DNA from: Petrosia ficiformis
Lineage: Eukaryota > Porifera > Demospongiae > Haplosclerida > Petrosiidae
Assembly: GCA_947044365.1 (NCBI GenBank)
Contig: OX345636.1
Coordinates: 51,392,746 to 51,456,745 of the forward strand
Length of the DNA stretch: 64,000 bases
Direction: 5' to 3'
Positions within the stretch are counted from its first letter, which is position 1. Every line of letters starts with the position of its first letter. The position numbers and the translations under genes are program-made. Of the stretch, positions 1 through 13,600 are shown one piece after another. Under the pieces are notes generated by a model that was not told the origin of the DNA, searched no databases, and saw only the letters and a list, made by a program, of their open reading frames with translations.

Positions 1-1254
1 ACCATCCCATGTCACCCATCGTGTATATACTCTACATACATGTACAGTATATATATACGTATATATACATATACATGTGTATAAATTCCCCACACCCACA
101 ATTAGTTTACGGTTCTTATGTACTTACATGTATTAACACTTTTTATTTATTAATTAATTTGTATTATTACAAATATTTTATAATTATTATTTTGGTGAAA
201 TAAAAACACTTTCCAGCAAAAGAAGTTATAATCCTCTGTCATGTACATGTACATATGTACATTTCCAGAAAACTTGCTTATGAAACCCCTCCTACACAAT
301 TTTAAGATACATTTGTCTAGAATTAGTAGGTGTGTTTAGTATAACATGTAATTAATATGTGGTCCAGTAGTCCAGTCCAGTAGTCAAGTCTAGTGGTCCA
401 CTCAAGCAAATGGAGATACCCTAAGATATTTCTTCCCTTCATTTATCACATATAATATCATTTATTTTTCAATTCAATTATCAGTTATTTCATTTATCTT
501 ATTTATCATTCAGTTCAACACCATGTGACTTAATTTTGTTACTTTAAAAAGTGTCAATCACTTTGTAGTTCAATTAATAACATGATTAATATTGAAAACA
601 GTTACACTATAACACATCCATCCTGTTTGAAGTATTAAACACGTAACCAGGACATTACATGATCCATATTTATTCACCCTTAATAGCCACACCTACATGT
701 ACATGTACATGTATATAATTGCTGATATATATTGGTGCTGAGACAGTTTATGACTACCTTGTTACTGTATATATTGCTGCATTAATAACAACTATTTGTG
801 GCACGTATTTTGTAACTGCTTTAAATAATAGCAAGGTGTCCTTATTTCAGAATGTTTGTCAGTGCAAGAGATCAATTTGTATCAAACAAACTGTCCTCTT
901 TATAATGTGAGTATGCTTTTAAGAGGTTGTACGGTACATGTACGCTGTACAGGTATGTAAAATACACTAAATAGGCTAGAGATAATTAATATCATTACAT
1001 TAGTCATTTTGTCTCCTATCATGAGGGTGCTGACAGCCTGACATCATCTACATACATCTACACATTTACATCTACATTTACAATGCACATGTACATGTAG
1101 GTTCATTCAAGAGAACAAATATTCTAGCTACATGTACCTTCCCAATGAATGAAAACTAAATATCATTGTGGTGCTGCCGCCTACGAAACCCCAATGCATC
1201 TTTAAAAATCCTTGTTAGTCTACTTTACCTCAAATAGTTACCATGTTTTGTCTA
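1..1254. other. non-coding stretch, no gene recognised
   Basis: AT-rich sequence with several TACATG runs. The open frame at 719-910 is short and hydrophobic with no recognisable domain or splice context, so I do not call it a gene. Confidence 0.5.
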
Positions 1255-1850
1255 ATGTATACAGGCCGCTACTAAAGGACTGCTAGGAACTTAAAAATAC
1301 TAATGGGAACTCATAAGACTCAAAGAGAATAGTTGAGACTACTGGAGACTCATGGGACTCAAATACACTACTAGAGACTCAAAGAAGTTAATGGGAACTG
1401 ATGAGACTGAATGAGACTCATGAGGCTTTAAGAGACTACTAGAGACTCAAAGAAATTAATTAGAAACCATTAGACCTAAAGAGACTCGTGAGACTCTTAG
1501 AGACTACTGGAACCTGTGAGACTCTAAAAGACCACTGAAGACTCATGAGACTCAAATACACTACTAGAGACTCAAAGAAGTTAATGGGAACTGATGAGAC
1601 TGAAAGAGACTCATGACGCTTTAAGAGACTACTAGAGACTCAAAGAAATTAATTAGAAACTATTAGACCTAAAGAGACTCGTGAGACTCTTAGAGACTAC
1701 TGGGAACCTGTTAGACTCTAAAAGACCACTGAAGACTCATTAGACTCTAGGATACTATTGGGGACTCATGAGACTCAAAGACACTCATGAGACTATAAGA
1801 CACTACTAGGGGCTTATGAGACTCAAAATATTACTTGAGACTCAAGAGTA
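1255..1850. repeat. GAGACTCA-type minisatellite with higher-order duplication
   Basis: Degenerate short units built on GAGACTCATGAGACTCAAAG fill the stretch. A longer period is layered on top: the block starting at 1368 recurs almost unchanged at 1561 (period about 193 bp), so the array grew both by small-unit slippage and by segmental duplication. No coding function is seen. Confidence 0.85.
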
Positions 1851-3046
1851 GGAATCAAATAATTAATTAACTTCAACACTAAGACAAGTCCATAAACTTA
1901 GCTTGTATCATGTATTATTATTAAAGTGGTGCTCTAGTAATTAGTATATGTATAAACAGATTTGTGTTGATAATGTTCACTGTGTGGATAATAAGAACAA
2001 GTTTCCTTTAAAAATTAGTTTTACAGTAATCACAAATGTATGGTAGTTAATATACATGTATTACACTATAAGTACTCGAGTATCACTTTAAAGTGAACAT
2101 GTTACCTTGGATCATTAGATAATCAGGTGGGAATAAGACTTGTACAAAAGGGGGAGGATTACATATATTATTATTTATACAGATTTCAGATATTAGGACA
2201 TGTACTTTTGAATATTGTATGGATTTATGTAGTGTATAATAATAATAGTAATATATAGTTAATAGTTACAATACATTTCTAATGAAGATTAAGGGATAGA
2301 ACACACAAAAGGTCAATTCCCAGAATATCAATATCCCAAAATGTCCATGTTACAAAATTTCAACTTGCATTATGTAGAATCCTAAAAGGTTACATGTACC
2401 AGTCCATGTTGTTTTGGTTAACTGTAACTAAAACTAAAATATTTTAGTATGCCACATCAATGTATTAGTTAACTAAACCAGAACTAATTTCATATGAATC
2501 TGCAAGAACCAATACTATAACTAAAAGTTGACAAACTTATTTGTAGAACTGTAACCAAAAAGAAACTTTGACTGTTCGTTTTGGTAAAGCTTGGACTGTC
2601 AGCCCTACATGTATATAGCTGTCTTAAAATTGCATTTTGTTTATAGAGATGTGTGAAGTATGGTTGTATAAACTAATTAAACTGTGGTATACTTATTATT
2701 GCTATGTGCTCTATGTGCAACCATTTTCATTTAGTGAAATTTTGAAAGACATTGCTTAACACCATGCAGAACTAAAAATAAAACTACAACTAAAACTAAA
2801 ACTAAAACTAAAACAGTTTTTGAGTTACTTAGTTTTACTAAACTATTATTAAAATTTCGTTACTTGTTAAAAACCAAATCAAAAGTATTTACTTCTAATG
2901 TCTGTTAACTAAAACTAAATCAAGCACAAATTATCTGTACCAAAACAACTAGGGTACCAGTAATTGAGTAATTTCTTTGTTGGGTAGTTGTACTAGTAAA
3001 TGTTACCTTTGAAGTGAATATCATATAAGCAAACCAGTCTATAGCA
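1851..3046. other. non-coding stretch with ACTAAA tracts
   Basis: No exon-like segment recognised. Runs of (ACTAAA)n occur around 2770-2815, with scattered relatives between 2430 and 2920. Confidence 0.5.
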
Positions 3047-3325
3047 GTGATATCAAGTATCCAAATCACGATGGACTTTCAACATTTTCAATTGGTTACC
3101 AATCACAAGGCACTTCAATCATTACTGCTAGCTGGCTATCATTACACAAAGATTAATGAAGTGATTTATGGTCACATATTAGGGATATGTCATGACAGGT
3201 CATGTAGAGGGAGAGTGATTCAAATAGGAATACAAACAGAGATGACTGGATATCACCACCACCCACCAAACCAATCAGCCAACAAAGTTGAGGAACTAAA
3301 GTCATTAATACGGAAGTGGGCATGA
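3047..3325 (+). CDS. Fic/DOC N-terminal-like fragment (tentative)
   Basis: An open frame of 92 codons ends in TGA. Its second half reads INEVIYGHILGI, then RGRVIQIG, then HHHPPNQ, then EELKSLIRKW. This order resembles the linker and N-terminal part of Fic-domain proteins (an H-x-x-L-x-G segment, a GR-[FY]-R segment, a PP motif, then an amphipathic helix ending in W). The catalytic HPFxxGNGR motif is not present downstream, so this is at most a partial or decayed copy. No promoter or splice partner was identified. It may be an unrelated open frame; the assignment is from memory of the family pattern only. Confidence 0.33.
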   Translation: MISSIQITMDFQHFQLVTNHKALQSLLLAGYHYTKINEVIYGHILGICHDRSCRGRVIQIGIQTEMTGYHHHPPNQSANKVEELKSLIRKWA

Positions 3326-4302
3326 GAGGATATAACGTCAATTCCTAAGATTTACACATGTACATGTATAATGATACACTTCACTTTATTATTACACTTT
3401 GGGAATGGATGTTTTGGTAAATTGAAATATTGGGAATTGACCTTTTGGGAGTTGAGTTTTTGGGAAATGATATTTTGGTAGTTGATAAAGTGGACCTACC
3501 CCAGTGAGCATATTTATTATCCATCTTCACACTTTCAAATCAAGTGGGTATGGCTTGTATAAAACACACCTTTAACTAATATATTTTTACGGACATTTGA
3601 AATTATAAATAAAAGATAAAAGTCAGGAAAATGTTTGCCCTCTAATAATTGGAGCTATACAGTGGTATGTGTACAAATACATGTACAATATATATTACAT
3701 GGAATTTACAATCTACATGTACATGTACATGTATTAAGCTAGAAATAAATGGCTACAACACATTAATTTCAAATAGTGTTATACACAAACACATGTACAT
3801 GTACATGTACATGTATTTGACACTTTTATAAATTAACTACTTGTACAAAAAAGCTGATTATGTCAGTACAAGACATTAATCTATCAACTTGTAAGATTAT
3901 ATCAACTACTAGTTTACCACACATACAAGCAGACATTAAAGTACTTAATGTAACAATGCACTACATAGTGATAAATAAATTATTGGTTTTGGCAATTAAA
4001 TGATAATTAATGTAGTATATAATTGCAATTAATTTTGATAGTTAGTACTTATTATGGATTTAAGTACTTTGATATGTACTTGAGATAGTACTTAAGTACA
4101 GCACCATTAATTGCTCTTGTACTTGTACTTGTACTTACAACTAGCACCATGTACTTGAAAGTACTTAAGTACTTGTAAAAGTACTTGTAAAAGTACTTGA
4201 ACCCATGTCTGCATACATGTACATGTATACATTTATACTCATATCATCACTAATATATATGTGTACATGTTTATATTACATGTGTTTAGTAATAGTTGTA
4301 AG

Positions 4303-4657
4303 TAGGGCTGCAACGAATAGTAGTTTTTGGTATTTGGATATTTGCTTAGTTTCATGAATGAATATTAAGATATTCGCTTGCTTTCAAAGAAATTTTGTTA
4401 TAACTTGTTTCTAGTGAGATATCAAATATTAGCTCACCATTTTGCTGTTACCAGTTGCTATACATGTTTATAACAACAGCCAAAGTTATTTAAACTATCC
4501 ATTCAGTGCTGTACAGGCCATTTTATTGCAATTCTAATTTCACGTGTTCAATTTCTGCTCATGCACAAACATTAAATGAATATCCAGATGCTAAAAATAC
4601 ATTCGAATACCAAAATAACAAGTAAATATCTGAACAAAGCGAATATTTGAAGCCCTA
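4303..4657. mobile_element. hAT-type non-autonomous element (TAGGGCTGCAACGAAT family)
   Basis: The left end reads TAGGGCTGCAACGAATA and the right end finishes GAATATTTGAAGCCCTA, imperfect inverted ends of a type common in hAT MITEs. TAGTTGTAAG precedes the left end and recurs about 10 bp after the right end, suggesting a target duplication blurred by growth of a TACATG tract. No transposase is present. A diverged relative lies at about 14700-15075. Confidence 0.6.
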
Positions 4658-5440
4658 TATACATGTAGTTGTAAGTGTTATCATGATGGGGTTACAAGTA
4701 CAAATACTACCTAATAATTGGGGTGAGCCTGAATGAGCCCCACACTAGGGAGTTGGTTCTGAAATCAATCTACAACGACATACATGTACATGTACAAGTA
4801 CATGTACAAGTATGTCGTACATAATATCAAAATGTTATATCAATCTTTTAGTATGTGACTACATGTACATGTACATGTAAATGTAAGTATTTACAAACAG
4901 TCTCATCTTCAGACTACATGTACCACACCCCAGGATGAAAAGCCATCTAGCCACCTTGGCCAACATTCCTGGCAGGGCAATGTTCTATTCAGGTGACTAT
5001 CACATGATTCACTCACCCTACTTGTACTTGTATAAGAAATGTTTCAATCTACATGTACATTTTAATTGTGTGGTAAATTGTACACTCCAGATGATAGGGT
5101 ATCTGGGATGCTCCATAGCCTTTATTACAGATACTTTTATTACAGCTTTTTGATATGACATTATTGAATAAAAACATCATGTGATCAATTAATAAACTGA
5201 GGAATCTGATTAGCAATGTCACTACATGTGTCAGGAGTGTTGGCCAAACTACATGTATTTGTCACCCTATGGGAGGGGGCAGTCTGGGGAGGAGACTAAT
5301 TTATACAGATCTTAATAGCATGTATACATTATTCTTTATACGATTGAATAAACTTTCAAGTAACAAACGAAACCATAAAGTTTAATATTAGTTTTAAGAC
5401 AACACAGTTTGTGAGCTGATTGACTGAATGAATTAATTAA

Positions 5441-6094
5441 CCCTTTAATGCCTAAGATTATATAGAACTTTTTATAAATGCATTAATTCACGAAGGTTAC
5501 AGATTTGTAGCCTAAATACCAAAGTGCAAATACTAAATAAAATCATAAAATATATAAGAAACTGACATACACACACTATGAAGAAGACATTTACTTAGTC
5601 AAAAATTGAGATAGGTGCTAAACGAAAGTGATGAAGATGCTAAGTATGGGTGTCACCACTGACTACTACACTTTCAAACACACGTCGTGTTGCTTTACTG
5701 CAGCTAAAGAAGCATGTTTTGGTATCAATGGCTTTCTTAGAAGGTCTTTTGTCTAACTGTTTAAGTCAAAATTCACTGTTTTTTTAAATGCAGAAGTTAT
5801 ACAGGCTAGTAGAGAAGTGGGCGTTGCCCACAGAACTACTTTTCTTTCAAGCATTCACCTTGCTGTCTTTCTGCTGATACATGTAGCAAAGCATAAAGAA
5901 GAACTCTTCTTTCCAGTAAAGTATGTAAGTTACATATAGAATCTGTAGTTGAATAAACTACATGTATGAGAACTTAAAAGTAATACACACACATGTATAT
6001 ACAATGTAGTAAGCGCTCTGCCCACACATATTTTGGGGTAATTAAATTTAAGTTAATAAACAAAAACGCCATTTTCATTATAGACACTAAAGGG
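5441..6094. mobile_element. piggyBac-type non-autonomous element
   Basis: Both ends start CCCTTTA (left CCCTTTAATGCCTA; right, reverse complement, CCCTTTAGTGTCTA) and both are flanked by TTAA (5437-5440 and 6095-6098), the piggyBac target signature. The 654-bp interior has no transposase frame. Confidence 0.65.
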
Positions 6095-6193
6095 TTAATA
6101 GTTAAAGTTTGTTTGGAAACTTTTGTCATTTGTATTCAAATGTACATGTATATTATATTACATGTGCATAACAAATAATATATAATCACTTAC

Positions 6194-6292
6194 AATATCG
6201 TCTATAATATTAGAATCGCCGCCACTTTTTAAGATCACATCCAGTACCTTGAGTTTATTATAAAGAGCTGCTTGATGTAGTAAACTCCGTTC
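6194..6292 (-). CDS. ankyrin exon
   Basis: A 99-nt exon of 33 codons, the length of one ankyrin repeat. The acceptor is TTATACAG and the donor GTAAGTG. It encodes SLLHQAALYNKLKVLDVI followed by LKSGGDSN, matching the LH-x-AA ... V-x-x-LL-x-x-GA-x-x-N core. It is the 3'-most exon recognised of the minus-strand ankyrin gene. Confidence 0.7.
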
Positions 6293-9200
6293 CTGTATAA
6301 TGAAATAATAACAATACATGTACATGTAATAAACACTAAACAAAATAGTAATAATTAATAGTTTCACTGGTAAATGTTATTCATAATAATATCAATTGAT
6401 ACTATACATATATAAATACTTATCACATGTGTATAATAAAATCATGTCATATCCATACTTGACTTCGCTATTTATGAATCAGGGGAGTGGTTCAATTAGA
6501 CAAACAAGTATTTTATACACACTACATGTAGATAGACACATACATTTCATCATTTAGATATTAATATATTATAATAATAATGAATATATCATGACTAATT
6601 ATGCTTATAGTACTCAAGTCATAATATACAAATGTAGAAGATGAAATCATAATGAAATGAATCCTAATTGTGTTCTGAGTAGAGTTTGGCCATAAACAAA
6701 GAAGAGAATAATTCATAAAGTACATTCTGATTGTTGTGTTCACAACCAGAGTTTTACAATTTGATATATAGCACAATAACTATGAGCTTTTCTATCAAAA
6801 AACTGCACATTACAAGAATCAGATTTCATTTATATAGTGAGGGCAGTAGCCCTTACAAAAATGTACAACAATAGATACAATACGACTACAACATAATTAT
6901 ACAATAGTTAATTATTTTATTATTAACAATATTGAGTCTAAATGTCTCAGTTCATTACACTGATAATAAAATATTTGTATGGTGAGGTAAATGTTCATGA
7001 TCATTAAATGTGTAGTTGAGCTCAAATTCTGTGGACTGTTTATACAACATCAGTTTCTCTTGTTTGTAACTATAAGAATCAGTTAACTCAACTTCTTGTT
7101 ATAGTTGTATAAGAGTAATGTATTGATGTAGATACATGTACATGTGTACAGTGAAAATGAAATATAACAAGGTAGGAAGTGAATAAAAAGTGGAGAGTCC
7201 AGTATTGAAATAATAATGTATATATTGTGCATATAAACTAGACTGTTGCAATACGATTTATTTTGGATTTCCATGATTTTGTGATTAATTTCAATACAAT
7301 TGATACAGGTATAGTATCACTGAATCAAAGCCCATCCATACTGTAATATGATCAACAATGCAATTATGTTGTATGTTGGTTTACAAGTTTATAACACAAT
7401 GATAAACACATATACGTACATGTACAACAGATTAGGGCATGAACGAATATTCTATTATTCAAATGTTTGTTCAAACATCGAGTGTTCGAATGCCAATTTC
7501 AAATAATTGAGCATGGGCATGGTCTCAATAATTACATTCCAACATACATGTAGATAATAAAGTAAAGGGATTGGAAACGGGCGTTCAAGGGTGAAATAAG
7601 CTACTTGGGCCCGTATTATATCTATTATACACATTATTTTGAAATGTTATTGAAAATGGCAAATCGATGGATAAAGTATTGAAAATGGCAAATCGATGGA
7701 TAAAGTATAGAAAATGCAGTAAATAAAGGTAAGTAAGTAGCTAATGTTTTAATGCTGTAAGTTTAAATTGTGGTTTGTCTCATGACCCAATCATTCTGCT
7801 ATTATGTAATGGGTCTAAATCACCATTTACGTTATTGTTGTAGGTACAGCCGATCTAGGTACTATTCGAGCGGATGTCGATGAGTAGAGAGATTATTATT
7901 TGTACTGGAAGTCCAAACCTGGTTCGTCTCATGACTCATGTAACTCACAAAATAACAAGTAGCCTGCTCACTAGGCACGCAATAGAAATTGTACTATAAT
8001 ACACCCATCATGCATTTCCAATCCCTTTACTTTATTATCTATGATTCCAATGTGGTTTTGCAATTTCTAGCTTAAAGGAATTAAAGCTCTGTAAAGCTTA
8101 TATCAGCTATTAATAGATGTAAACAGGCAAGGAAAATGTTTGACCATTTTTGCTAAAACGCACTTCGTGTTTAGTATGGTACGAAATTCAATTATAACTC
8201 ACTTGGAACCTGAAATTATTTTTTAAAACCTTAGAGACTTGTCCAACTCAGTATAAAATATTATCTATACCTTACCAAAAAATAGCCAAACCATCGATTT
8301 CGTTCGTCTTGAAATATCTACAACCTTCAAAAAGAGTAGCAAACTTGAAATTTCATGTAGCAGTAGGAATAATGTCTGTTATTATATAGATGAGGTTTTG
8401 ATACAGCGTTAGGTAATCTTTTGAAAGACGTAAATGTTGAACTTTCTGCACGCCACACCTAACTATAGGTATATACATGTATACGGATATCTTTTGATTA
8501 ATAATACCATAATCTCCTGATAATACTCAGGTGTCAACACATGGTTAAGCATTGCTGAAAGTACTACATGTACTTGTCGTGAAATAAGTGATGTGTGGCA
8601 GTTTTTTAAGAAAAGTGGACCTGGGTTGCAACTTGTAAAGTCTGTTAGAAAGATTATCCTTACCACGGTGGGACAAGTAATTTAAGAGAAAATCTCACTC
8701 GTATTTACCCGTTTTCAATGGTGATAGTAATTGAAAATTAAAATGTTCGTTCGTTCAATAGAGAGAACATTTGTTTTAGTAAATTTCCCATTCGTTCATG
8801 CTCTACAACAGATTACAATTTGTACATCATTACGTACAATGTACATGTACATGTACCTTACCAGTTTTCTGATATTTTAAAACCAAAATACACTCAAATC
8901 TTGCTTCTTGAAGTCTTATTTAGTTTTAGAATATTATTGTCACCTGTTGATGAACTAGTGGCTATTCTATTTTCTGAACTAAGCATGTATATATGATCAC
9001 CACATGTCCTATAGTGATTGTGTCATAATCAATCTTCAAGTGAAGTAACTAGATTAATGTATCAAATTGTATCAGTTTCAATTGATATATTGGAATATCA
9101 TGACAGTTCTAATACAAACCATGTACATGTACTAATTACTAGAGGAGTCTGGGGAATACACCTCAAGGAAAAGTTTGACTTGAATATCATAGTATCCCAC

Positions 9201-10653
9201 AAGGTTGTCACTTCGTTCCATATGGATTCCATAGTACAAATTACTGGCCTGTATGTGTTATCATGTATATATACATTCAATGATCATTGATATTATATGA
9301 CCTGGGGCTATACTATTGGTCACATGAATATTGATCATTTCATGCATACTTACATGATAACACAGACAGATCTATGCTATAACTACATGTATAACATATT
9401 AAATACTGATTCAATTATTAATATATTACTAATTATAAGACAAATAAATAATAATTATAAAATACAACACATAAAGTTACAATATGATATTCCACAAAGA
9501 ATTACCTACAGGGATTATTACTTCAGGCTCCTCCAAACTAATACCTGGAAGCATCATATAATAAATGTGTGACTACATTCACAGTACATGTACATGTACA
9601 TGGATAATCTGTTGATACTATCACTTTAGAAAGAGAAGCTTCTTTAGTTGATGAGAATTAATTTTGACAAATCCAAAGTGAGTAAACATAAACACATTGT
9701 AACCCATACACATCATGCAACCAAAATATTTTTTTTTATTGGCCGTGGCCATGGCTGCCCTGGTACTGTGATTCCTACATGTATGTCCATGAAAATCCTC
9801 TTTTCATTGACACTTTAGATCAAATTTACACCAGATTAGTGTGATCTTTAACCAAAGAGGAGTTTTAGAAATCAGTTTATAATTACCAGATTAAAGACTT
9901 ATCAAAAATGAGAAAATATCAAAACTGTGCATTATCTGTACATGTACATTATATTCTTGTATTATACACATACACATGTAGTTATATCACAAGAGAGGTA
10001 CATGTACACTGGTTAGGGAGAATAATGCAGGAATGGCCAGTGAAACACATTCTAGAAATACCATAATTGGGGAAATTAATGCGACTGCCTTATTAATGCT
10101 ATAAATACGAGTAAACTGGCTTCCGCATTATTAAGAAAATATTTCATTTCCACGCGTTAATTTAGATCGCACGTGTTAAATCAGTGCTGCATGTTTTAGC
10201 ACTTCTAGTTCGATCGATCGAGAGAAATGGCTACGTTATTCAAGTATTTCAAGAAGCAGTCTCTTCCTACTAGTAACCAAGCTGAGCTACCAGATGCTGT
10301 CACAAGAGAAGTCAACAATGCTGTGGAGAAAATCCTAGAGGAGGAGAGAAGCAGAGCTATCAGGAGAAAGCGAAAGTATACTCACTTCACACCAGAAGCT
10401 AGAGCAAGAATCGCCAAGTATGCTGCTCAGTGTGAAAATGCAGCAGCAGTGAAGCACTTTGCCAAGGAGTTTCCAACTCTAGGAGAGAGTACAGTGCGTT
10501 TGTTTAAGACCCTTTTGCTGATATCAATAAACAGTAGAGAGTTAACATGCACTACATTAGTGCATGGTACAACATAATACAATTGCCAAGTGAACCATGT
10601 CAACCTTGTGCTTGTGTGTGTGTGCGTGTGTGTATGTGTGTGTGTGTGTGTGT

Positions 10654-10686
<33 letters not shown>

Positions 10687-13600
10687 GTGTCCGCATTATT
10701 TAAACAAGCATTATTATTTCAATGCCTAAATTTTGGGCAGTTCGCATTATTTTAACAGCGCATTAATTTCCCCAATTACGGTATTATTCTAATTAATCAT
10801 TCGTGAATTAATTATTCATGAATGATCACTTAATATGCTTCATAATTACTTTACACAGGTTAGTGATACAATAGTACAGTATAGTATGGTAATTAAATAG
10901 TGGGAGGGGCTAGATGTGAGTGATTTATCTTTTAGAGTTTTAGAACACAACTCTAACTAATTTGTAATTAATTAACTACATGTACATTGTACATGTACAT
11001 GTACATGCAAATGAAACTTTATTTAAAACCAGTCCTAACACATACATTGTATGTACATGTACATGTACATGTATGGTGGTACTTAAAATCATTAAAGGAA
11101 TAGACAATGTGTGTGCATATATTTGTGTGAATTATATTTGTGTGAGTATGTATGTTTGTAAATGCATGTCTGTATGTGTTTATGCTAGTGAGACAATCAA
11201 GGCAATGTGTGTATGAATAAATACTAGATTATATCATATATTTGACCTAAACAATTACAAGTAGTTGAAACAGTAGACACATGTAGATTGTGTCATAATT
11301 CAATAGATTGTACATGGATTAATTTACCAGCTTGTAGTGAAAAGCATGCCCTCATGAATAACTAATAAGCCAAAAATTGCAGTACACTATGTATGCCTAT
11401 TTCCTTTTGTAGGCCCCTCTCCCCCTACCAAACAATAACTTCCTATTTATACATAGAACCAATCACAGGAAGGGAGAAATGAAGATAGTAATATTAAACA
11501 TATTGTTCAGGAACTTCATAAGACATTTACATAAATAATGAAGACAATGTTCACAATAATGAAATATTCCTTGTCAGTATATCCACAATCAAATTACCAC
11601 AAATAACATTTCATAATAATATCTAGTATATACCATCATAATAGAATGGATATTCAATAATAATTATTAAATCATAAAACTATCAAATATTATAATTAAA
11701 AATAATAAAACATGATATTTTAATTATTAATGTATAGGATGACACTTACACCAAAAGCTTCATTAGTCCAATTGAAATCTGTATTAGCATCACTTAAGAG
11801 AGATACTACATGTACATCCTCTTCATCTTCATACTCAATTCCATGAAATATCCTCATATTCTATTGAGAAAGTAGAGTATTAATACATTATCCTGATATA
11901 CATGTACATACAGTATACAATCATGTACATATATATGTACATGTATACATCAACATCAACTGTTTCATAATGAAGACATAAAAAGTTGATATCAATCTCC
12001 ATTACTATCAGAAAGGCAAAAAGGTAAATGATTGTAAACTTGTCATGTGGCAGTGGTGGATCTAGGGGGGCTTCAAATTTCAAAATTCAAGTTTTGAAAA
12101 TAATTGTATTTTGACATACGTAGAGTAAAGGATTGAAAATTGGCATTAAGCGTGTGAATTATGGTACTTGGGGCAGTAGTGGTTAGGATTGCATTGAAGT
12201 CTGGTTACTTCTCACAATGAGTCTGGTTGTGAATCTGATGATTGTGTTTCATTAAAAATTTAGTATAATAAATCATGATAGCTAGCACTAAGTTATTAAC
12301 TTACAGTAAGTTCTAACTGTCCCAATATGACACTAGGCTACTTAGTGACCGATATAGGAAGTTTTGATTACAAAATTATTGACCACACCCCTCATGAAAA
12401 TTAATGAGCTAAAACTTTCGTACACTTCACGCTCTCTTATTTTAAGAAACCTCCCTCTTAAGCCACTGGGTAGGTATTGTTAAATCTCTTAGAAATCTCT
12501 GACTTTGATTGTCTATCATTTAGTATTGACTAGTCTAGGTACATGTACATGTACACATGTACACAGTTTAGATTTTATACAATTTGTTACATGATATTCA
12601 TCATACATGTATATTTCACTGACATTTATAAAAGCAGGTTGAATTTGAAATTCATGTAAAAGAGGTGTTTACAATTACATGTATATACATGTATACACAT
12701 ACATGTACACATGTACCTGTACATGTACATGTCACCGTGTATAAGCTGTATACTCACTTCATGATAAATTAATTATGATACATACATGTACAACATGTAA
12801 GTACATTATACCGTTTACAAAAACCAATAATAGAGTGTAATTATACATGTAATTAGTGCTGTGAATCAGTAGAGACACCAATATCGATTATTAGTGCACC
12901 CAATATCAATTGATTATCGATAACATCAGAGGAAGTAATTAATTACTTGACAGGAAAGACCTCCCACTAATTGGCATGAAAATAGATAATTTGGATATCA
13001 TGTACCAAATATAAAACCAGTCATGAAATCGATTACCACTAAATGTACATTTGTGTATATCGATAACGATTATCAATATTTCGATTATCGAGTCCCAGCA
13101 CCTTTATATCTACAAAGAATTTCAACATTAAAAGTCATTTATCTTAAATATATTCACAGTCTGAGCATAGGACACAAGACCAAAGGGCTCTGTTTCATGT
13201 ATGTGTGTATGGTTTGAACATGTGGGTACATGTATGTCTTTTTATGGCCTGTAGGGCCATCCCTATAATTGCTTTCCACGGGGTTTAATGTATATATATA
13301 TATTTATATGTTTGTGTCACTTGCGAAGACTATGCGTTGTATACGTAGTTAAGGAAGATACGTCATACCCGGGGGCTCGATCAATTAATAGGCGTGGCGC
13401 GTAAAAGAACGCGCGTTCGAGCTACCGAGTCGTACAGACCAGCCAGGAAGATTCAGAAACTGTTGATAACTGTTGTATATAGCAGAGAAACAGTATCAAT
13501 ATTATCCAAGAATCTTTAACAAGTAAGTGTAGTAAATTGTTGAGTTTCAGACATGAGGAAGTCATAATTTAGAACCTTGAAGGTCAATGAAGGAGTACTT

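Noticed and set aside
10427..10729. Open frames with poly-His/Thr or poly-Cys/Val
   Set aside because: Translated TG microsatellite.
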